Assembly: GCA_028875075.1 (NCBI GenBank) | Contig: JAPPGF010000031.1 | Coordinates: forward strand, 51,207 to 115,206 | Length of the DNA stretch: 64,000 bases | Source: Gemmatimonadota bacterium | GTDB taxonomy: Bacteria > Gemmatimonadota > Gemmatimonadetes > Longimicrobiales > Gaopeijiaceae | Reading direction: 5' to 3' | In this document: one piece after another, positions 44,674 through 52,190 of the stretch | Numbering within the stretch: position 1 is the first letter of the stretch | How the letters are laid out: each line of letters begins with the position of its first letter | The notes under the pieces: generated by a model | The model's database searches: none | Seen by the model: only the letters and a program-made list of their open reading frames with translations | What the model was told of the DNA's origin: nothing | Program-made: the position numbers and the translations under genes

Positions 44674-45816
44674 TCAGGGGCTATCGACCGTGTACCTGCC
44701 CTGCGTGTCAGCCGCCTGCTTCAGCCGAGCGAACGCGTCGAGCGATCCCGCCAAGTCGGACTTGAAGCGGTCCCATTCAGGTCGCTGCTCGCCGGTCGCT
44801 TCGACCCACGCCGCCATCTCGGCCGCAGTCGGCTTGTAGAACTCGACTCCTCTGGCTCGTAGCTGATCCGCCGCGTACTCTCGACATCCGGGGAGCGCGG
44901 CCAGGCTCGCCGCCATCGCTCGCTCGCTGGCCTGCTCGAGCGCTTCGCTCAACTCGGGGGCGAGCCCCTCGAACCAGGTCATGTTGCAGACATATACCTG
45001 GGCGTCGGGCACGTGCGAAATCAGGGACACTGAGCCGAGGACGTCTTGGAATCCGGCCGTGTAGAGGGTCGTTCCGGCCGGGTCGAGCGCGTCCGCCTCG
45101 CCCTCGTTCATCGCCTCGAGGGTCCGCCCCCACGGGATGACTACCGGCTCCGCACCGACCAAGCGACAGAACTCCGTCAACACGGCTGAGCCGGGGACTC
45201 GCACTCTGAGGCCGCGCATGTCCTCGGGCGTGCGCACGGTGACGTCCACGCCACGACGGACCGCGATGGTGCGAGGGTCCTCCGTGTAGTAGAACAGCAC
45301 CTTCAGGTCACGCTCGGCGAGGGGCTGCGCGACCGCGTCCGACCACGCCGGTGACGTCACCAGGTTCGCGTAACGCTGATTGTCACCGCACCAGTACGGG
45401 ATGTTGACGAGGTCGATCGCGGGCACGTACGCAGCCAGGTTGGCGAGCGAGACCTGGACCGCGTGCACAGAGCCCGACAGCAGCTGCTCGACCAGCGCGC
45501 CGCCCACGCCGAGCTCTCCGCCCGGCCGCAGATCGACTTTGATGGCGCCGTCACTCGCATCCTCGATGTAGTCCTTGAACGCTGTCTGAACGACCGGAAC
45601 GCTGACTTCCTGCTCCAGCGTATATTCCGTCGCCAGGACCATCGCCTCCGCCGACCGACGTCCACGCGCACCGCGGGCCGTGGCTGGGGCCGCGCTGGCA
45701 CCGGCCCGCCGAGAGGAGAAACGGCTCAAGGCCACCGCCCCCCCGAACCTAGAGGCCAGATCCAAGAACCGCCGTCGGTTCGGACTCGGATCAGGAGGCA
45801 TGAGCAGCCGCGACAT
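44674..45816 (-). CDS. TRAP transporter solute-binding protein (DctP type), no permease partners nearby
   Basis: Periplasmic binding protein of 380 residues. The N-terminus carries a twin-arginine-like signal (NRRRFLDLASRFGGAVALSR) suggesting Tat export. The DctP fold shows LPGG-like PGGELGVGGALVEQLLSGS, then GLRVRVPGSAVLTEFCRLVG containing the arginine that normally binds the ligand's anionic group. No DctQ or DctM membrane subunits are encoded in the window, so it either uses distant permease genes or is an orphan. TRAP systems for taurine (TauKLM) and isethionate (IseKLM) are known. ATG 45816 overlaps the xsc end by 26 nt; ATG 45801 is an alternative. Confidence 0.85.
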   Translation of the reverse strand: MSRLLMPPDPSPNRRRFLDLASRFGGAVALSRFSSRRAGASAAPATARGARGRRSAEAMVLATEYTLEQEVSVPVVQTAFKDYIEDASDGAIKVDLRPGGELGVGGALVEQLLSGSVHAVQVSLANLAAYVPAIDLVNIPYWCGDNQRYANLVTSPAWSDAVAQPLAERDLKVLFYYTEDPRTIAVRRGVDVTVRTPEDMRGLRVRVPGSAVLTEFCRLVGAEPVVIPWGRTLEAMNEGEADALDPAGTTLYTAGFQDVLGSVSLISHVPDAQVYVCNMTWFEGLAPELSEALEQASERAMAASLAALPGCREYAADQLRARGVEFYKPTAAEMAAWVEATGEQRPEWDRFKSDLAGSLDAFARLKQAADTQGRYTVDSP

Positions 45817-47572
45817 CCGCCTGGCGGCTCTCAGCGGGTGTTGAGCGTTGCGTGCCGGTCAGTCGCTCGTATTTCTCGAGGAACCGGACCGGCTGCCGGA
45901 AGGCATCCCGGCGGAACGGCTCGGCAAGTTCGCCCGTGAGACGGACGTCCAGCACGGTCGGTTTCCCGGATGCGACAGCCTCACGGAGGGCGTCGCCGAC
46001 CTGGTCACGGTGACTGACGACGCTTGCCTGGGCCCCCATCGCGCGCGCCACGTCCGCGAAGTTCGGATTGGCCAGGTTGGTGCCCACAAAGCGGCTGTTG
46101 AAGTAGTCGATCTGATTCTTCTTCTCCGCCCCCCACTGCAGGTTGTTGAAGACCACGGCAACGACCGGGATGTTCTCACGCACGCAGGTCATGGTCTCGG
46201 CCATGCTCATCCCCCACGCGCCATCTCCTACGTAGGCTATCGCCGGTCGCTCGGGAGTTGCGACCTTGGCGCCCATCGCAGCGGGGTAGGCGTATCCGCA
46301 GTTCCCCCAGCTCATCGCGGCGAGGAACGTCAGGGGTTCCTCGAACTCCAAGTAGCTGTTCGCCACTGAGCAGACGTTGCCGATGTCGGTCGAAACAACC
46401 GCATCCTTGGGCCTGGCCTTTGCGAGCTCGGCCAGCGCCTGCCGGGGGGCCATGCGACCCTCTTCCGAAGGAGCGCTGGAGGTCCAATCGCCCAGCTCCT
46501 CTGCCCATGCTTTCTTGGCCGCCGCGATCTCCTGCAAGCGGTCGCCGCGCCCCCGGACGAGCTTGATCTCTCGCAGTCGCTCCAAGATCGCCTCCGCCGC
46601 CTGCCGGGCGTCACCGCAGATTCCGAGGGTGACTTTCTTCGTGAGCCCCAGCACGCGGCTGTCTGTGTCGATCTGGACGATACGCGCCTCCGACGGCCAA
46701 TAGTCCAGACCGTACTGGGGAAGCGTCCCGAACGGACCGAGCCGCGTGCCGAGCGCCAGCACCACATCGGCTCTAGCAATCAGCCGCATAGCCGCCTTCG
46801 ATCCCTGGTAGCCGAGCGGCCCGCAAAACTGCTCGTGACTGGCGGGAAAAGAATCGTTGTGGAGGTAGCTGACGGCCACGGGACAACGGAGATACTCTGC
46901 GAGCGCTTTCGCCTGCTCGACGCCGTCCGCCATCGCCACACCGCCGCCGACCAACATCACGGGGAATTCCGCCTCCGCGAGAATGGCCGCCGCCTCCTGC
47001 AAGGCGGCGGGGTCCCCGGCCCCGTGACCGATCGTCTGCGGGTCAGGAATCTCGACTTCGATGTCGCCGTAGAAGTAGTCGCGCGGAACGTTGATCTGGA
47101 CAGGCCCTCGTTCGAACAGCGCGATCTTCAAGGCCCGGTCGGTCAACTCGGCCACGCGGCTCGGGCTGTTAACGTGCACCTGATACTTCGTGATTTTCGA
47201 GAAGATCGGCATCTGCTCGGTTTCCTGGAAACCGCCCAGGCCCACGCCCAAGCTTCCGGCTTCGGGCGTGATCGCGACGACCGGTGAATGGGCCCAGTAG
47301 GCGGCTGCGATCGAGGTCACGAAGTTCGTGATCCCCGGGCCGTTCTGTCCGGTGCAGACGCCATGGCGGTTCGTCACACGCGCGTAGCCGTCGGCCATGT
47401 GGCCCGCGTTCTGTTCGTGCGCCACCGAGACAAAGCGGATACCCGCCGAGGGGAACAAGTCCAGCGCATCCATGAAGGCCGAACCGATGATGCCGAAGAC
47501 GTGCTTGACGCCATGCGCCACCAGGGTCTCGACAAAAGCTTCGCTCGGGGTTGCCCGAATCCTATTGCCCAT
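45791..47572 (-). CDS. xsc: Sulfoacetaldehyde acetyltransferase
   Basis: Thiamine-diphosphate enzyme of 593 residues converting sulfoacetaldehyde plus phosphate to acetyl phosphate and sulfite, the desulfonating step of taurine, isethionate and sulfoacetate degradation. The N-terminus MGNRIRATPSEAFVETLVAH and the blocks GIIGSAFMDALDLFPSAGIR, HEQNAGHMADGYARV and GQNGPGITNFVTSIAAAYWA are Xsc-specific rather than acetolactate-synthase-like. The ThDP motif (GDGAWGMSMAETM ... VVFNN, about residues 449-476) is intact. ATG 47572 has GGGAG 7 nt upstream. It is the first gene of the run extending to qmoC, preceded by the palindrome at 47598-47612. Confidence 0.95.
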   Translation of the reverse strand: MGNRIRATPSEAFVETLVAHGVKHVFGIIGSAFMDALDLFPSAGIRFVSVAHEQNAGHMADGYARVTNRHGVCTGQNGPGITNFVTSIAAAYWAHSPVVAITPEAGSLGVGLGGFQETEQMPIFSKITKYQVHVNSPSRVAELTDRALKIALFERGPVQINVPRDYFYGDIEVEIPDPQTIGHGAGDPAALQEAAAILAEAEFPVMLVGGGVAMADGVEQAKALAEYLRCPVAVSYLHNDSFPASHEQFCGPLGYQGSKAAMRLIARADVVLALGTRLGPFGTLPQYGLDYWPSEARIVQIDTDSRVLGLTKKVTLGICGDARQAAEAILERLREIKLVRGRGDRLQEIAAAKKAWAEELGDWTSSAPSEEGRMAPRQALAELAKARPKDAVVSTDIGNVCSVANSYLEFEEPLTFLAAMSWGNCGYAYPAAMGAKVATPERPAIAYVGDGAWGMSMAETMTCVRENIPVVAVVFNNLQWGAEKKNQIDYFNSRFVGTNLANPNFADVARAMGAQASVVSHRDQVGDALREAVASGKPTVLDVRLTGELAEPFRRDAFRQPVRFLEKYERLTGTQRSTPAESRQADVAAAHAS

Positions 47573-47597
47573 CGGTCACTCCCAAGTATGTGGGCTA

Positions 47598-47612
47598 TAA
47601 CGCGACGCGTTA
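47598..47612. promoter_or_regulatory. Palindromic candidate operator upstream of xsc
   Basis: Perfect 15-bp dyad TAACGCG-A-CGCGTTA, ending 26 nt before the xsc ATG. On the minus strand a TATAGC (47599-47594), possible -10, partly overlaps it, so a protein bound to the palindrome would block RNA polymerase. Regulator unknown. Confidence 0.5.
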
Positions 47613-48072
47613 CCCGAGACGTGAACCCGAGTCAGTGCGTGTGAGCTACAGAACTTCGACGTTCGTGTACTCTCCGCACTGCCGGTGGTGAGCGGCAACT
47701 TGCCGCAAAGCGTGCCCGAACTCCAGCCCGTCGAAGACCCGGCCGGGCAGCGCGCCCGGCCGTATCGACGGCTCAGTATGCCGTGCCCGTAGTAAGGGCG
47801 CAAGCGTTCGGGGAAGGGGAGAAGCCACCGCCAATCCAACGGACAGGCGCGAGGCTTTCCTCCCCGTGCGGACCGCGCCACAAGGGTGGCCGTCCTCACT
47901 TGAGCGTGCGGGGCTCACGGGTGCAACTCGGTTCACGGGCGACTGACCGGCGGCAGGCCTGACTGGAATTCAGACACCCCACCGGACCTGTCAGGTTGTC
48001 GGCGACGGCCACGGTCCACGTGATGTTCAACTAGTGATGGGCTCCGCTTTCGCTATTTCGTACTCGCTCACA

Positions 48073-48078
48073 TATACT
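48073..48078 (+). promoter_or_regulatory. Possible -10 element for the DUF1592 gene
   Basis: TATACT within an AT-rich patch (CATATACTATAGATTGG), 67 nt before the preferred start at 48145. No good -35 hexamer at 16-18 nt spacing. Confidence 0.3.
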
Positions 48079-48144
48079 ATAGATTGGTGTGGACTCTGTA
48101 GATTAGGGCCAGTGAAGGGGTACCTGTACCTGGGGGATCAGTCC

Positions 48145-50619
48145 ATGAGAGCACTGGTGTTGCTGGCCATATCGGGGGCGCTGCTGGTCCTCGCGGCACC
48201 ACAAGGCCCCGGCGCCTACCACGCCGAGGCCGAGCTGGGCATGGAGGAGCCTCCGCTCATCGCCAGCATTCCTGCCGCCGATGCACACGATGATGTCCCG
48301 GTCGCCTCGGAGGAGCTGACCGCTGTGGTTCGGCGCTACTGCGTCGTATGCCACAACGACCAGCTGCTGACCGGAGACCTGTCGCTTCAAGACTTCGACG
48401 TGGCCGACGCCACGTCCCGCACGGAGTCGGCGGAAAAGGTGATCCGCAAGCTCCGGCTCGGCATGATGCCGCCTCCAGGCATGCCCCGCCCGAGCCGCGA
48501 CACGCTGCAGCTCCTGATTTCCACGTTGGAGAACGAGATAGACCGTGCGGCGGCTACTCAGTCGTATGCGGGCGTGCGCAGGTTCCAGAGGATGACGATT
48601 GCTGAGTACGAGCGAACGGTCGGCAACCTGTTCGGGCTGGAGGTGGATGCCTCACAATGGCTGCCTCCGGAGAGCTACCTAGGGCAGTTTGACACTTGGT
48701 CCGACCTCCAGGGGCTGTCCGATCTCGTCATCGAGGCCTACCTGAGCGCCGCCGCCGAAGTCAGCCGCATGGCGATCGGAAACGCAAGCGCGCCGGTCTC
48801 CACGACTGCGTACACCGTACCGATCGAGGTATCGCAGCACGCGTGGAACCACGTCGACGGGGCGCCCTTCGGCACCCGTGGCGGAACTGTCGTGATGCAC
48901 AACTTCCCGGTCGACGGCAAGTACGTCTTCTCGGTTCAGACGGCCCTAGGCGGAGGGCACACGTCCGAGGACATGGATATCTCTGTCGACGGCGAACGGG
49001 TCGCCCTGCTTGCTCTTCCGCACGGACGCCACCTCGGACGGCGGGCCGCGGGGCGCGGCGGCAACGCGGTGCCGATCGAGACCGCACCGTTTTTCGTCCA
49101 GGCCGGTCAGCGGCAAGTAGCGGCTGCTTTCGTCCGACGCAACGACGGGGTCTATCAGGATCTGCTTCAAGCGCACGACTGGTCGTTTGCCGGAGGCGAG
49201 AGGACCACCTCATGGGCGGATTACGGAGTCACGAACCTGCCCCACCTCTCGGAGCTGACGATCACGGGCCCCTTCGAACCCAGCGGCGTCGGTGACACGC
49301 CGAGCCGCCAAGAGATCTTCAGCTGCTATCCGAGCTCCCCCGGCGAGGAACGCGCCTGCGCGGAGTCGATCGTAGAGCGGATCGCCACGGCGGCCTACCG
49401 ACGCCCGTTGAGTGTCGACGACATGGGCGGCCTCATGGCGTTCTATGAGGAAGGCCGTGCAGAGGGAGACTTCGACATCGGAATCCGAACGGCGCTACAG
49501 GCCATTCTCTCAAGTCCCTACTTCTTGTTCCGACTCGAGGAGCAGCCGCCCGGACTCGAACTCCAGGAGCAGGGCACCTACGCACTGAGCGACTTGGAGC
49601 TTGCTTCGCGCTTGTCCTTCTTCCTGTGGGGAACGGTGCCCGACCAGGAGCTCCTCTCCGTCGCTCGCGACGGAGAGCTCTCGCGACCGGAGGTCCTCGA
49701 AGCCCAGGTCCGTCGCATGCTGGCGGACGTCCGCTCGGAGGCGCTTGCGACCCGGTTCGCGGCGCAGTGGTTCCGGCTTGCAGCGCTCGACGGGAAGCAG
49801 CCCGTGCCCGCGCTGTACCCGAACTTCAGCCTCGACTTGTCGAATTCGATGCGTCACGAGACGGAGCTTTTCTTCAACCATTTGGTGCGCGAGGACCGGA
49901 GCTTCCTCGAACTGTTCACGGCCGACTACACGTTCGTGAACGAGCGCCTGGCCCGTCACTACGCGATCCCGCACACGGGAGGCAATGAGTTCCAGATGGT
50001 CCAGCACACCGACCCGTACCGAGTCGGGATACTGGGCCATGGAAGCGTCCTGGCGCTGACGTCACTTCCGAATCGGACGTCACCGGTCATGCGTGGGGTA
50101 TGGTTCATGGAGGTGCTGCTCGGGAGCCCGCCGCCGCCGCCGCCGCCGAACGTGCCCGATCTTGAAGCCACGAGCGCGGAAGCCCCGGGCCGACTGCTCA
50201 CCACGCGGGAGCGCATGGAAATGCACCGTGCGGCTCCGACGTGCAATGCATGCCACCAGTTCATTGACCCGATCGGGCTGGCGCTGGATCACTTCGACCC
50301 GACCGGAATGACGCGGATCCGTGAGAACCGGACTCCACTGGACACCCGAGGCCAGTACTACGACGGCACCCCGATCAGCACTCCGGGGGAGCTCGCCGCA
50401 GCCCTTCTGCAGAGGCCGGAACCCTTGGTGCGGAACTTTGCCGAGAGGCTCCTGGGTTACGCGATCGGACGCCCGGCCGATTACCGTGATCAGCCAACGA
50501 TCCGGACCATTTCCCGGAGGGCGGCGGAGAATGACTACCGTATCTCGTCGTTCGTCCTAGGTGTCGTGGAAAGTGACCCGTTCCGCATGAGGCAGGTGGG
50601 CGTGACAGCGAACAACTAG
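48145..50619 (+). CDS. DUF1587/DUF1592/DUF1588/DUF1585 c-type cytochrome-like protein
   Basis: Exported protein of 824 residues. After the signal peptide (MRALVLLAISGALLVLAAP) comes a heme-binding CVVCH at residues 66-70, within the planctomycete-type cytochrome C domain. DUF1587 (FQRMTIAEYERTVGNLFGLE) follows, then a carbohydrate-binding-like insertion. DUF1592/DUF1588 come next (YALSDLELASRLSFFLWG ... LTSLPNRTSPVMRGVWFMEV), and DUF1585 with a second CXXCH (CNACH at residues 700-704). A poly-proline stretch of seven lies near residue 665. Function is unknown; such proteins occur beside DUF1552 proteins in Planctomycetes, Acidobacteria and Gemmatimonadota. Start 48145 has GGGGG upstream. Confidence 0.88.
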   Translation: MRALVLLAISGALLVLAAPQGPGAYHAEAELGMEEPPLIASIPAADAHDDVPVASEELTAVVRRYCVVCHNDQLLTGDLSLQDFDVADATSRTESAEKVIRKLRLGMMPPPGMPRPSRDTLQLLISTLENEIDRAAATQSYAGVRRFQRMTIAEYERTVGNLFGLEVDASQWLPPESYLGQFDTWSDLQGLSDLVIEAYLSAAAEVSRMAIGNASAPVSTTAYTVPIEVSQHAWNHVDGAPFGTRGGTVVMHNFPVDGKYVFSVQTALGGGHTSEDMDISVDGERVALLALPHGRHLGRRAAGRGGNAVPIETAPFFVQAGQRQVAAAFVRRNDGVYQDLLQAHDWSFAGGERTTSWADYGVTNLPHLSELTITGPFEPSGVGDTPSRQEIFSCYPSSPGEERACAESIVERIATAAYRRPLSVDDMGGLMAFYEEGRAEGDFDIGIRTALQAILSSPYFLFRLEEQPPGLELQEQGTYALSDLELASRLSFFLWGTVPDQELLSVARDGELSRPEVLEAQVRRMLADVRSEALATRFAAQWFRLAALDGKQPVPALYPNFSLDLSNSMRHETELFFNHLVREDRSFLELFTADYTFVNERLARHYAIPHTGGNEFQMVQHTDPYRVGILGHGSVLALTSLPNRTSPVMRGVWFMEVLLGSPPPPPPPNVPDLEATSAEAPGRLLTTRERMEMHRAAPTCNACHQFIDPIGLALDHFDPTGMTRIRENRTPLDTRGQYYDGTPISTPGELAAALLQRPEPLVRNFAERLLGYAIGRPADYRDQPTIRTISRRAAENDYRISSFVLGVVESDPFRMRQVGVTANN

Positions 50620-50693
50620 CAGGAACAGCAGCAGCGAGGACTCAGGCATACTGGACGAAGCAGCGCTCCAACCCTCGGGATGAGGAAAAAAAA

Positions 50694-52118
50694 ATGCACT
50701 ACGTCTCCGGAAAGCACCTTCCCCGGCGCACCTTCCTCCGAGGCGCGAGCGCGAGCGTCGCGCTTCCGCTCCTCGATGGAATGATTCCGGCAGGTCGCAC
50801 TTGGCGTGACCCGGCCGCCGAGGCGGACCGCACCCGATTGATCTGCATTGAGGAGGCGATGGGCACGGCCGGCGCCAGTGTTTGGGGCTGGGAACAGAAT
50901 CTGTACGCTCCGCTGACGGCGGGCCGTGACTTCAAGCTTCCCGAAAGGCATCTCCTCAATCCCCTCATCGACCGTTTCCGGGATTACATCACGGTTGTGA
51001 GCAACACCGACTGCCGAATGGGCGATCCCTACGCCGCGCGAGAGATCGGTGGAGACCACGACCGGTCGAGCGCCGTGTTCCTGACGCAGGCGCACCCGAA
51101 ACAGACGCAGGGCTCAGATATCTTCCTGGGTGTATCGCTGGACCAGGTGCATGCCCAACGCCACGGCCTGGACACGCCCCTTCCCTCACTCGAACTCTGC
51201 ATCGAGGCGCCGGCCAGAGGAGGAGCGTGCAACTACGACTATCACTGTGCCTACCGCCATAACATCAGTTGGGCCGCCCCCAACAAGCCGCTGCCGGCTC
51301 TCCGCGACCCTCGCGCCGTGTTCGAGCGGATGTTCGGTGCGGGCGACTCTGCGGCGGACCGGGCCCAACGCACACGGACTCGGGGGAGCCTCCTCGACTG
51401 GATCGCCGAGGAGACCGCGCGCTTCAAGAGGTCCTTGGCCCCGGTGGATCGCCTTGCCGTGGACTCGTACCTCCAGGGAGTCCGCGAGATCGAACGCCGC
51501 ATCCAGCTCGTCGAGGCGCGTAACTCGAGTGGCGAGGAGCGTGCGCTGCCCGACGCCCCGGCGGGGGTCCCGGACACCTGGGACGAGCACATGGAGCTCA
51601 TGTTCGACCTCCAGGTTCTGGCTCTGCGAAGCGAGATCACTCGAGTCATCTCGTTCAAGACCGGGAGCGATCAGTCGAACGCGTCCCACCCCGCGAGCGG
51701 CGTCGACGCCGGCTGGCATGCCGTATCCCACCACGGCAACCATCCCGACTCCATCATGCAGTACCTGGCGATCAACAGTTACCGCCTAGGTGCCTTCGGA
51801 TATCTGCTCGAAAAGCTCGCCGAGACCGTCGAGGGCGACGCGACCCTCTTGGAGAAGACAGCGATCGTCCACGGCTCGGCAATGGGGGATCCGAACCTCC
51901 ACAACCACAGGCGCTGCCCGCTCCTCCTGATGGGCAAGGCGAACGGCGCCCTGGAAGGGAACATGCACGTGGCGACACCGGAGGGGACGCCGATGGCGAA
52001 CGTGTTCCTCTCAGTCCTCCACGGCATCGGGCATCAGGACCTGAAGCACTTCGGTGACAGCACGTCCAAGTTCCCGCTGAGCGTGCCCGAGAAAGTTACG
52101 CAGGCGTCGCTTGGATAG
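50694..52118 (+). CDS. DUF1552 secreted protein with Tat signal
   Basis: Protein of 474 residues. The twin-arginine signal HLPRRTFLRGASASVALPLL (Arg11-Arg12) predicts export in folded form. The rest is the DUF1552 domain, an alkaline-phosphatase-like fold by general family knowledge, with conserved blocks QGSDIFLGVSLDQVHAQ and TGSDQSNASHPASGVDAGWH and a late HNHRRCPLLLMGKANGALEG. It starts 74 nt after the DUF1592 cytochrome gene, the usual partner order, so the two probably act together on an extracellular substrate. ATG 50694 is preceded by GAGG and a run of eight A. Confidence 0.87.
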   Translation: MHYVSGKHLPRRTFLRGASASVALPLLDGMIPAGRTWRDPAAEADRTRLICIEEAMGTAGASVWGWEQNLYAPLTAGRDFKLPERHLLNPLIDRFRDYITVVSNTDCRMGDPYAAREIGGDHDRSSAVFLTQAHPKQTQGSDIFLGVSLDQVHAQRHGLDTPLPSLELCIEAPARGGACNYDYHCAYRHNISWAAPNKPLPALRDPRAVFERMFGAGDSAADRAQRTRTRGSLLDWIAEETARFKRSLAPVDRLAVDSYLQGVREIERRIQLVEARNSSGEERALPDAPAGVPDTWDEHMELMFDLQVLALRSEITRVISFKTGSDQSNASHPASGVDAGWHAVSHHGNHPDSIMQYLAINSYRLGAFGYLLEKLAETVEGDATLLEKTAIVHGSAMGDPNLHNHRRCPLLLMGKANGALEGNMHVATPEGTPMANVFLSVLHGIGHQDLKHFGDSTSKFPLSVPEKVTQASLG

Positions 52119-52190
52119 TCGACTCGAAGGTCGTCCGCTCCGGCAGCCGGATGTGCGGACGGACGCGATGAATGCAAGGTCGGAGGTATC

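Larger units (their letters stand above)
47573..48144. other. Divergent regulatory region between xsc and the DUF1592 gene
   Basis: About 570 nt. It holds the palindrome in front of xsc and a candidate -10 for the plus-strand gene. Short frames here (for example minus strand 47646-47936) are Arg/Ala-rich with no recognised similarity and are not called. No regulator gene is present. Confidence 0.55.

Noticed and set aside
45791-47572. Acetolactate synthase as identity of the ThDP enzyme
   Set aside because: N-terminal and central blocks are specific to sulfoacetaldehyde acetyltransferase, and no ilvN lies next to it.
47646-47936. 96-codon minus-strand frame upstream of xsc
   Set aside because: Low-complexity Arg/Ala/Pro translation, no ribosome binding site and no similarity I recognise; kept as intergenic.
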